Shown here piece by piece: positions 5,529 to 11,989 of a DNA stretch of 12,640 bases; position 1 is the stretch's first letter; the number at the start of each line of letters is the position of its first letter. Where the stretch lies: positions 1 to 12,640 of the forward strand of contig DASYSL010000228.1 in assembly GCA_036003365.1 (NCBI GenBank), given 5' to 3'. A program made the position numbers and the translations under genes. A model generated the notes under the pieces. The model did no database searches and was not told the origin of the DNA. It saw only the letters and a program-made list of their open reading frames with translations. Source of the DNA: DASYSL01 sp036003365. GTDB taxonomy: Bacteria; Eisenbacteria; RBG-16-71-46; DASYSL01.

Positions 5529-7292
5529 CTAACCCTGAACCGGAACCTTGAGCGTGCCGCCGGCGCGAATGTGCTCGTGCGGGCGCAAGTCGTTCAACGC
5601 CCGGAGCGTGCGCACGTCGGTGTTGTGGCGCTCCGCGATCTCCTCGAGCGTGTCGCCCTTCTTGATGCGCACGGTGCGCGTGCCCCCGAACACCTCGCCG
5701 TTCGACGTCGTGTGGTGCTTGCTGCTCGACACGTGGGGCGTCGAGGTACGGAAGGCGAGTGACGTGGGATCGGCGTTGGGTACGCGCAGCATCTGGCCCT
5801 TGTGCAGCTTCGACTTGGTGCGCAGACCGTTGGCGCTCGCCAGATCGGCGGTCGAGATGCCGTAACGGTGCGCCACCTGGGCCATCGTCTCACCCTTGCG
5901 CACCTTGTGACGCACGAAGGCGGGATCGGCCGGCGTCAGCACCGTGGGCAGGGATACGGTGCCGTCGCCCAGGCGGCTCACCAGGCTGTCGGCTGAGCCC
6001 TCCGGCACGCGGATGGTCACCATGCCGCTGCGATCGCCGGGCGCGGCGTAGCGCAGAAACGCCGGGTTCAGCTTGCGCAGATCGTCCTGCGAGGCATTGC
6101 ACGCCAGGGCCACGGCGTTGAGATCGACCGGGCCCGGAATGCGCACGGTCTCGAAAGCCAGCGGCTGGGCGCGCGGCACGTCGTTGAAGCCGTACTTCTC
6201 GGGATTGCGCGCGATCGACAGGCAAGCCAGGAACTTGGGCACGTAGTCGCGCGTCTCGCGCGGCAACGAGAGCTGCCAGAAATCGTTCGTGCCCTGGCGC
6301 GCGATGGCGCGCACCACCGTGCCCTCGCCGGAGTTGTAGGAGGCGAGCGCGAGCGGCCAGGAATCGAAGATCGAGTAGAGATGCTTGAGATAGTGCGCCG
6401 CCGCTTGCGTGGCAAGCTCGGGATCGCGACGCTCGTCGATCCACGAGTTCACCTGAAGACCGAAGATCTTCGCCGTGCCGCGGATGAACTGCCAGGGACC
6501 CACGGCGCGCGAGCGCGACAGCGCCTGCGGATTGAACCCGCTCTCGACGAACACGAGGTGCACGAGGTCGGTCGGCAGACCTTCACCGCGCAGAATGGTC
6601 TTCATCCACTCCATGTAGAGGCCGGAGCGCGTGAGCCACATCTCGAAGGTGCCGCGTCCGCGGCCGGTGTAGAAGTCGATCCACTTCTGCACGCGGACGT
6701 TGTCCTCGGTGGGAATCGGCGGCGCCTCGGTGGTGTCCTGCGCCACCGCGGTCGAGTCGGCAACCTTGGGCACATCGATGCGCCGCGGCTGCGGCGACGG
6801 CGGGCCGACGAGATTGATCTGCGCACGCTCGTTGTCGATGGCGCGGGCGCAGGCGAGGCGCAGGCTGGCGGAGCGGCGCGTCAGCTCGCCGGCCGAGATG
6901 CGCAGGCTCCGGTCGTCGGCGTGCGTCATCACCCAGTTCAGGGTGGCGAGGTTCTCGTCGAGCACGGCGAGCGCATGCGCGTACTCGTGATCCTTGTAGA
7001 GACCCTGAGCCTCGCTGTACCCGTCACGCGCGTCGAGATAGCTCTGGGCGTCGCCGCGCTCGGCCGGTGTTGGCTTGGCGACGTCCGTCTTGGCGGCGAC
7101 GTCGGTCTTGCCGGCGTCGGCCTGGATGTCGGCTTTCGGAGTATTGGTGGCCAGGGCTGCCGACGTGAGCGGCGACGCCTGATCGGGCGCGTCCGCCAGC
7201 GTGACGGCAGAGGAAAGCGAGAGCGCGACGAGCGCGATGAACCACGCCCTGCCGAGCGATCGCATTCCCTGTGGGCTCGGGGCACGAGCCAT
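5529..7292 (-). CDS. mltD: Membrane-associated lytic murein transglycosylase, MltD type, with LysM repeats
   Basis: This enzyme cleaves the MurNAc-GlcNAc bond of peptidoglycan non-hydrolytically and works in the periplasm. Start ATG 7292 was chosen because GGAGG lies 7 bases upstream; codons further up lack this. The protein has 587 residues. The signal peptide has the core AWFIALVALSLSSAVTLA (about 17-34), with no lipobox cysteine, unlike lipoprotein MltD of E. coli. An Ala/Thr/Lys-rich linker and an alpha-helical region (about 75-190) lead to the SLT domain (about 215-400). There LVFVESGFNPQA contains the catalytic Glu250, followed by SRAVGPWQFIRGTAKIFGL and the motif ALASYNSGEG. Two clear LysM peptidoglycan-binding domains (about 462-505 and 538-587) end the protein. 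A region around 405-455, with DLNAVALACNASQDDLRKLN, looks like a third, degenerate LysM. The gene is monocistronic and convergent with glgC. Confidence 0.93.
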   Translation of the reverse strand: MARAPSPQGMRSLGRAWFIALVALSLSSAVTLADAPDQASPLTSAALATNTPKADIQADAGKTDVAAKTDVAKPTPAERGDAQSYLDARDGYSEAQGLYKDHEYAHALAVLDENLATLNWVMTHADDRSLRISAGELTRRSASLRLACARAIDNERAQINLVGPPSPQPRRIDVPKVADSTAVAQDTTEAPPIPTEDNVRVQKWIDFYTGRGRGTFEMWLTRSGLYMEWMKTILRGEGLPTDLVHLVFVESGFNPQALSRSRAVGPWQFIRGTAKIFGLQVNSWIDERRDPELATQAAAHYLKHLYSIFDSWPLALASYNSGEGTVVRAIARQGTNDFWQLSLPRETRDYVPKFLACLSIARNPEKYGFNDVPRAQPLAFETVRIPGPVDLNAVALACNASQDDLRKLNPAFLRYAAPGDRSGMVTIRVPEGSADSLVSRLGDGTVSLPTVLTPADPAFVRHKVRKGETMAQVAHRYGISTADLASANGLRTKSKLHKGQMLRVPNADPTSLAFRTSTPHVSSSKHHTTSNGEVFGGTRTVRIKKGDTLEEIAERHNTDVRTLRALNDLRPHEHIRAGGTLKVPVQG

Positions 7293-7327
7293 GACACTTC
7301 CTCCAGGGTCCGGTTTGGGGCGCGGCC

Positions 7328-7360
7328 GGCGGAGGAGGCCGCCCGAAGGCGCTTTCGCGC
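7328..7360 (-). promoter_or_regulatory. Structured mltD leader with an anti-Shine-Dalgarno loop
   Basis: Read on the minus strand, the region upstream of mltD holds two hairpins. GCGC-GAAA-GCGC (7360 to 7349) is closed by a GNRA-type GAAA tetraloop. GGCGG-CCTCCT-CCGCC (7343 to 7328) displays CCTCC in its loop. That loop is perfectly complementary to the mltD Shine-Dalgarno GGAGG (7304 to 7300) about 29 bases downstream, so a loop-to-SD interaction could hide the ribosome site. The pairings are visible in the sequence; the regulatory role is inference. Confidence 0.35.
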
Positions 7361-7392
7361 TCCAAGCGGTTCCAAACACAGCAGTTCGGCCC

Positions 7393-7422
7393 ACCTTACT
7401 CGATTCGGCTTGCGGTTTGCAA
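7393..7422 (-). promoter_or_regulatory. Weak candidate promoter for mltD
   Basis: On the minus strand TTGCAA (7422 to 7417) precedes TAAGGT (7398 to 7393) by 18 bases. Matches to consensus are four of six and three of six. The start site would be near 7386, giving a leader of about 95 bases that includes both leader hairpins. The -35 box lies inside the long palindrome at 7401-7430. Confidence 0.35.
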
Positions 7423-7430
7423 CCGAATCG
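7401..7430. repeat. Long imperfect palindrome in the mltD/PEGA divergent intergenic region
   Basis: CGATTCGG (7401-7408) is complementary to CCGAATCG (7423-7430). Inside it, after a bulged C, TTGC (7410-7413) pairs with GCAA (7419-7422) around a GGTTT loop, making 12 bp in all. No T-run follows on either strand, so it is not a standard terminator. Its position over the candidate mltD -35 box suggests an operator for a dimeric regulator. The rest of 7293-7564 contains only the mltD leader and the ribosome site of the next gene. Confidence 0.5.
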
Positions 7431-7564
7431 CGTCGAGGTTCGCTGCTACCGGGTCACTTGGCGGCCCGACCCCGACGTCTGGAAAGGTCAAGAGCAAGGA
7501 CCAAGCCAGCGCCGTCCGTTTGCCAAACCGTGGTCAAGCCGTTGCCACTGGGAGAATTGCCTCT

Positions 7565-9388
7565 ATGGGTATGAGTGCCGAACGCAAGGCGACTGAGGTG
7601 GGGGTCCGACCCACTGCGGCAGATCTCCCGCTGGGGGTGGGCTCTTGGCGCAGCGCCGCCTCTCCTGGCGTGAAAGTGTGCGCCCTGCGGCTCGATACCA
7701 TCCATCTGGCCCACAGCGGGATGCCGGACGGCTGGTCGCTCGAGGACGCCGAGGCTTTCTTCACCGAGTCAGCCCACCAGGCGGTCGAGCTGCCGGCGGG
7801 GGCCGTCCCGCCGCCGGCTTCGCTGCCGGCTTCGCTGCCGCAGGAGGTGGAGAGCTGGATCGAGGTCGTCCGCTACGCGCAGCGCGAGCTGTTCGAAGGC
7901 ACGGCGGGCCTCGGCACCACGGTGGTGATGGCGGTGGGGGACGCGCTCTGGGTCTACGCGCGCGGCGGACATCGCGTGGGAATGATGTCGCGGGACGGTG
8001 AGGGCGGGGCGCGCGAGGTGGCGCGGCCCGATGGGCGCGGACGCCTGTGGAAGCTGGATCTGCGCTGGCGCTGGACGATCGAGGTGCGCGTCGAGGGCGA
8101 GAGCGAGGCGATCTGGACGGCGCGCTGGCGGCCGGCGCTGGTCGTGGTGCCGGCGAAAAGCGAAGCAATGCCCGTGGCGCAGGTCGCGACCGAGTCCGAG
8201 TCGAGCCCGGGCGCGGTGGGCCCGCCTGCCACCGTCCACCGCCCTTCGTGGCACGTCCGTCCGCTGGCCCTCGTGCGGCGCGCCTGGCGCCGCGACGCCC
8301 GCTTGCGTCGCGGCGTGCTGATCGTCGGGGCGCTGGCGGTGGCGGCATTCGCCATCTCGCGTCTGCCGCGCGGGCCGCTGCAGCGAACCGGCGAGTGGAT
8401 CGGCGATGTGGCGCGTGGCCGCTACCGCGTGTGGGTCACGAGCGTGCCGCCGGGGACCAAGGTCTTGGTGGACGGACACGACACGGGCAAGCTCACGCCG
8501 GCCTGGATTCTGATGAGCGAGGGCGAGCATCGCGTCGAGACTTCGCTCGGCGAATACGGCACGACAGCGTTCTCGGTGAAGGGCGGCCGTGGCGGGCGCA
8601 AGACGCAGAGCACGGCTCTGCTCGGACGGCTCGCGCTCGGCTGCGCTGACTCCACGATCACGCTCACCGCGCGCATGGAAGGGCGCGCCATCGGCCACTT
8701 GCCGGCGGTGCTCGACTCGGTGCCGGCCGGCCGGCGCCAGGTGAGCTTCCAGGGCCGTGACGTGACGCCGTGGGTGGAGGAAGTGAGCGTGACCGCGGGT
8801 CAGACGACGTCGTTCCTCGCGCGCCCCGAGCGTGTGCCGGACAACGGCGTGGTGATCGCGCGCGCCTATCGCGTGGGACAAGAGGGTCTCAAGGATCTTC
8901 CCGGCGCCGTGCTCTTCCTGGATGGCAAGAAGGCGTGCGTGACTCCGGGCAGGCTCGTCGTGTCGCGCGGGATCCACACGGCGCGCCTGGTCACCGGCAG
9001 CGAGTCGAGCCCGGTGCAGCTCCTGCGTGTCGAAGGCGGAGGCGAGCTGTACGCCACCGCCGAGTTCGGGCGCAGCCCCGAGCCGAGCGTGGTCGATCAG
9101 CTGGTGGGGGCCGTGTCCTTGGCCTCGCCACCCACGGTGCGCGCCACCTTGACCTGTCCCACCCCGGTCCAGGTGGGCGAGATGCGCCTTTCCTACCGGC
9201 GCTGGGGCCGCGAGTTTTCCCGTCTCACGATGAATCTCCACGATTCCCCGAGCGGGCCGATGGGCGACGTCGCCCTGCCGGTGTCCGGCATGGCGGCGGG
9301 CTCGACGCTCGACTACTTCGTCATCATCAAGGCAGTGGATGGCGAGGAGTTCGTGAGCGAGATGCACACGGTGAAGATCGTCCCCTAG
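7565..9388 (+). CDS. One-pass membrane protein with PEGA-like repeats and a possible degenerate PP2C-like domain
   Basis: The protein has 607 residues. ATG 7565 follows GGGAGA at 7550-7555; ATG 7571 is also possible. Residues about 20-200 are cytoplasmic by the positive-inside rule. Within them LGTTVVMAVGDALWVYARGG (116-135) resembles the 'GMGTTxVaalv.gdrlyvanvGDSRaYll' core of PP2C-type phosphatases, but GDSR is replaced by GGHR and no DGMGG metal motif is seen; this likeness is tentative. A basic stretch (about 225-249) is followed by the transmembrane segment GVLIVGALAVAAFAISRL (250-267). Outside lies a PEGA domain (about 287-340; VTSVPPGTKVLVDGHDTGKL) and two weaker PEGA-like modules (about 358-425 and 430-505). 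A final beta-rich module ends TLDYFVIIKAVDGEEFVSE. PEGA domains are surface beta modules often fused to kinases or phosphatases. The substrate and role are unknown. A hairpin follows the stop. Confidence 0.78.
   Translation: MGMSAERKATEVGVRPTAADLPLGVGSWRSAASPGVKVCALRLDTIHLAHSGMPDGWSLEDAEAFFTESAHQAVELPAGAVPPPASLPASLPQEVESWIEVVRYAQRELFEGTAGLGTTVVMAVGDALWVYARGGHRVGMMSRDGEGGAREVARPDGRGRLWKLDLRWRWTIEVRVEGESEAIWTARWRPALVVVPAKSEAMPVAQVATESESSPGAVGPPATVHRPSWHVRPLALVRRAWRRDARLRRGVLIVGALAVAAFAISRLPRGPLQRTGEWIGDVARGRYRVWVTSVPPGTKVLVDGHDTGKLTPAWILMSEGEHRVETSLGEYGTTAFSVKGGRGGRKTQSTALLGRLALGCADSTITLTARMEGRAIGHLPAVLDSVPAGRRQVSFQGRDVTPWVEEVSVTAGQTTSFLARPERVPDNGVVIARAYRVGQEGLKDLPGAVLFLDGKKACVTPGRLVVSRGIHTARLVTGSESSPVQLLRVEGGGELYATAEFGRSPEPSVVDQLVGAVSLASPPTVRATLTCPTPVQVGEMRLSYRRWGREFSRLTMNLHDSPSGPMGDVALPVSGMAAGSTLDYFVIIKAVDGEEFVSEMHTVKIVP
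7813..7840 (+). repeat. 12-bp in-frame tandem repeat inside the PEGA gene
   Basis: GCCGGCTTCGCT occurs twice without a gap (7813-7824 and 7825-7836) and begins a third time with GCCG. It encodes ASLP-ASLP in a proline-rich stretch of the cytoplasmic part. Because 12 is a multiple of three, gain or loss by slippage would not break the frame. Confidence 0.75.
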
Positions 9389-9389
9389 A

Positions 9390-9426
9390 ACGTCACTTGC
9401 TGACGCGCGCGACGTCACTGTCGCGC
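9390..9426 (+). terminator. Hairpin after the PEGA gene, possible terminator, with a direct repeat
   Basis: GCGCGAC (9407-9413) pairs perfectly with GTCGCGC (9420-9426) across GTCACT. It is followed by a pyrimidine-rich run, CCTTGCCTGCCCTTTCCCC, with few consecutive T bases, so termination would be weak. ACGTCACT also occurs twice, at 9390-9397 and 9412-9419, exactly 22 bases apart. Confidence 0.4.
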
Positions 9427-9479
9427 CCTTGCCTGCCCTTTCCCCTTGATTACGCGCGCCCGCGCCCGCGGCACGCGCA

Positions 9480-11882
9480 TTGCCTGGGTCGCCCGGCGTG
9501 TCGCCGCTAGCCGCCCTCGCGTTGCTCGCCTCCCTGTCCATCGCGCTCGGCTCGAGCGCAGGCTCCAGTCTTGGCGCGAGAGGAGCGCCCGCTTGCGCCG
9601 GGGTCGGTGTGGTCGCAGCCGCCCTGGCGCTCGCCGGGCCGCGGCGCTGGCGCTCGTCATCCTGGGCCTCCTGGGTGTCCTGGGCGCTGGCCCTGAGTAC
9701 CTTGGGCATGGCGCGTGGCGCCTTGGATGCCGTGCGCCGGCGACCGGTCGAGATGGGCGCTGGCTTCGCGATCGAGCGCCCGCTGCGGCTCCGCGCGCGC
9801 GTTCTCGATTCGCCTCAGGCCACGCGGCGAGGGACGCGCGTGACCGTGGGTGTGGTGGCGAGCGATCCCCGCTTGCCGCGCGAGACGCGTATCACTCTAT
9901 GGTGCGACTCGGTGGGCGGCGTGCCGCGCCGCGGCTCGTGGATCGAAGCGTTCGCCACGGCACGGGCCCCCAAACCTCTCACCACGCCCGGCGGATTCGA
10001 CGAGGCGAGCTGGCTCGCCCACCGGGGCGCCTCGCTCATGGCGCGCGTCGAAGGGGCGGCGTGGAGGGAGATCCGCGCGCCGCCCGCGTCGATCCCTGTC
10101 TATCTCGAGGGCGCGCGGGCGGCATGGTCGAGCCGGTTGGCGGCGCGCGTGCCCGGGGAGGCGGGCGAGTTCCTGCGCGGCCTGCTGCTCGGCGAGCGCT
10201 CGCGCGTCACGCCCGAGACTGTCGACGCGCTGCGCCGCGCCGGCGCCTTGCACTTGCTCGCCCTCTCGGGCCAGCACGTGTTGCTCGTGGCGGCACTCCT
10301 GCAAGGGCTCTGCGCCATGGCGCGCGCCGGTCCGAGGAGTGGCGCTGTGTGCGCGCTGCTCGGCGTGTGGATCTATTCGCTTCTCACCGGTGCTTCGCCC
10401 TCGGTGGTGCGCGCGGCCGCGTCGGTGACCTGGAGCGCGTGGGGACGGGCCCTGGGCCGCCGGCTGGCGGGCGCCGACGGCCTCGCCTGGGGAACGGCGT
10501 TGCCGTTGCTCGCCGCCCCGTCGCTCGCCGGAGACGTCGGCTATCAGCTTTCGTCCTTGGCGAGCGCCGGCCTGTGGGCCGCGGGCCGCGCACGACGCGC
10601 GTGGCACGAGCGCGAGGGCGCCGGTGCGGCGCCGTCGGCATCTCGCATCGAAGCGGTTCTCCTGCCGCTCGGCGCCACCGCCTTCGCGCAGGCCGCCGTC
10701 TTGCCGCTCTTGGCGGCACGCTTCGGCGCCGTGAGCCTGGTCGGCTTGGTGAGCAACCTCGTGCTGGTTCCGGCGTGCGACGCGCTGCTCGGGCTCGGCT
10801 TGCCGCTGCTCGTGCTCGATGCGCTGACGCCCACGCCCGGCCTGTGCTGGCGCGTGCTCTCGGCGCTGGCCGCGTTCCTGTTGCGCGCCGGCGAATGGTT
10901 CGCCTCGTGGCCGGGATCGTGGATGCCCTGCGCGTTGTCGCCCGGGTTTGGCGTGGCGCTCACGGCCGCCGCGGCGCTGCCGTGGATTCTCCTGCGCGTG
11001 GGGCGAGCCGGCGCGCACGGCGCCGCCATCGCTTGCTGGGGACTGTGGCTCGGCATCGTCGTGGGCGCGTTCTTTCCGGTGGCGCCGCCGCGCACCGCCG
11101 ACCTCCGTTACTGGCTCCTCGACGTCGGCCAGGGTGACGCGCAGGTGCTCGAGTTTCGCGACGGCACCACCTGGGCGGTCGACGTCGGGGACGCGCGCGA
11201 GGGTTTCGACGCCGGGCGCTCGGTGATCGCCCCATTCCTGCGGGCGCAGCGCGTGCGCGTGCTCGATCTGGTGATCCTGACGCACGAGGACCGCGATCAC
11301 TGCGGCGGTCTCGAAGGCTTGCAGCGCGACGTGCCCATCCGCTGCTTGCTGTCGAGCGAGGAGTGTCTGGCGGCGCTGGCACGCCGGCGGATGCGACTGC
11401 CCGAGGATCGCCGCGCGGTGTGCGTGAGCGAGACTCTGCTCACTCGGCCCGGCGCGGTGGCTCGCGTCCTCTGGCCGCCGCCCGGGATCACCGGCATGGA
11501 GGCGAACCGCCGCTCGGTGGTGCTCGAGATCGAGGCCTCGGGGCAGCGCTTGATCCTCACCGGCGACGCCGACTCGGTGGGCGAGGCGGGATGGCTGCCG
11601 CGCGCCGTCGGCCCGCTCGACGCGCTCAAGCTCGGGCATCATGGCTCGGCGAGCTCGAGCGCGGGCGCCACGCTCGATACGCTGCGGCCGCGCCTCGCGC
11701 TCATCTCGTGCGGTCTCGACAACCGCTTTGGCCACCCGCACGTCGAGACGCTGGAGCGGCTGGCGGCGCGGCGCATTCCGCTGTGGCGCACCGACCGGCA
11801 GGGGACGCGGGCGCTGGATCTCGGCCTCGTCGTGGCGGCGCGAGCGCCCCTCGGCGTGCGTCCACAGGCGCCGAGGGAGTAG
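9480..11882 (+). CDS. comEC: ComEC/Rec2-family DNA internalisation channel
   Basis: ComEC forms the inner-membrane channel through which single-stranded DNA enters the cytoplasm in natural transformation. The protein has 800 residues and all three family parts. Two or more N-terminal membrane helices and an OB-fold region (about 90-195; PLRLRARVLDSPQATRRGTR) come first. The polytopic competence domain (about 225-515) follows, with LRGLLLGERSRVTPETVDAL and the hallmark LHLLALSGQHVLLVA (His266 conserved). A C-terminal metallo-beta-lactamase-like domain (about 550-785) has LDVGQGDAQVLEF, THEDRDHCGG (His602, Asp604, Asp606, His607), LILTGDAD, LKLGHHGS (His720, His721) and NRFGHPH. The full metal motif suggests the nuclease-like domain is active. 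The start is uncertain: an in-frame stop at 9447-9449 leaves TTG 9480 as the first usual start, with no convincing Shine-Dalgarno; GTG 9498 is the alternative. No other competence genes are nearby, so uptake ability is not proven. Confidence 0.93.
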   Translation: MPGSPGVSPLAALALLASLSIALGSSAGSSLGARGAPACAGVGVVAAALALAGPRRWRSSSWASWVSWALALSTLGMARGALDAVRRRPVEMGAGFAIERPLRLRARVLDSPQATRRGTRVTVGVVASDPRLPRETRITLWCDSVGGVPRRGSWIEAFATARAPKPLTTPGGFDEASWLAHRGASLMARVEGAAWREIRAPPASIPVYLEGARAAWSSRLAARVPGEAGEFLRGLLLGERSRVTPETVDALRRAGALHLLALSGQHVLLVAALLQGLCAMARAGPRSGAVCALLGVWIYSLLTGASPSVVRAAASVTWSAWGRALGRRLAGADGLAWGTALPLLAAPSLAGDVGYQLSSLASAGLWAAGRARRAWHEREGAGAAPSASRIEAVLLPLGATAFAQAAVLPLLAARFGAVSLVGLVSNLVLVPACDALLGLGLPLLVLDALTPTPGLCWRVLSALAAFLLRAGEWFASWPGSWMPCALSPGFGVALTAAAALPWILLRVGRAGAHGAAIACWGLWLGIVVGAFFPVAPPRTADLRYWLLDVGQGDAQVLEFRDGTTWAVDVGDAREGFDAGRSVIAPFLRAQRVRVLDLVILTHEDRDHCGGLEGLQRDVPIRCLLSSEECLAALARRRMRLPEDRRAVCVSETLLTRPGAVARVLWPPPGITGMEANRRSVVLEIEASGQRLILTGDADSVGEAGWLPRAVGPLDALKLGHHGSASSSAGATLDTLRPRLALISCGLDNRFGHPHVETLERLAARRIPLWRTDRQGTRALDLGLVVAARAPLGVRPQAPRE

Positions 11883-11900
11883 CGCGCGGGGGCTCGCGAA

Positions 11901-11926
11901 GGCCCGGGAAAACCTTCCTTCGGGCC
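11901..11926 (+). terminator. Hairpin after comEC, possible terminator
   Basis: GGCCCG (11901-11906) pairs with CGGGCC (11921-11926). Inside it GGAA (11907-11910) pairs with TTCC (11915-11918) around an AACC loop, leaving a TT bulge. A pyrimidine-rich stretch (CCCTTTCTTCCC) starts 10 bases later, so termination is plausible but the tail is not immediate. Confidence 0.45.
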
Positions 11927-11950
11927 GACCCATTACCCTTTCTTCCCTGG

Positions 11951-11979
11951 TTCGGATCGGCCGCGCTCTGTGTTAGGTT
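11951..11979 (+). promoter_or_regulatory. Candidate promoter for purN
   Basis: TTCGGA (11951-11956) and TAGGTT (11974-11979) are 17 bases apart, and TGT directly precedes the -10, giving an extended form. Each hexamer matches three of six consensus bases. The start site would be about 11986-11988, only two to four bases from the purN ATG. Confidence 0.4.
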
Positions 11980-11989
11980 GCGCTCATCC

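Noticed and set aside
7293..7394. Start of mltD at 7394
   Set aside because: It would place about 34 extra residues before the signal peptide and span the structured leader; ATG 7292 has a GGAGG ribosome site at 7-base spacing.
7520..7564. TTG 7520 as the start of the PEGA gene
   Set aside because: No Shine-Dalgarno precedes it, while ATG 7565 follows GGGAGA.
6381..7574. 397-codon plus-strand frame opposite mltD
   Set aside because: Antisense to a clear SLT/LysM protein; Arg- and Gly-rich with no domain pattern.
7769..9709. 646-codon minus-strand frame opposite the PEGA gene
   Set aside because: It crosses an intergenic hairpin and the comEC start, and is His/Arg/Ala-rich without motifs.
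9446..11137. 563-codon plus-strand frame overlapping comEC
   Set aside because: The other frame carries all ComEC hallmarks; this one is Arg-rich shadow sequence.
9897..11933. 678-codon minus-strand frame opposite comEC
   Set aside because: Antisense to the ComEC motifs and without any conserved pattern of its own.
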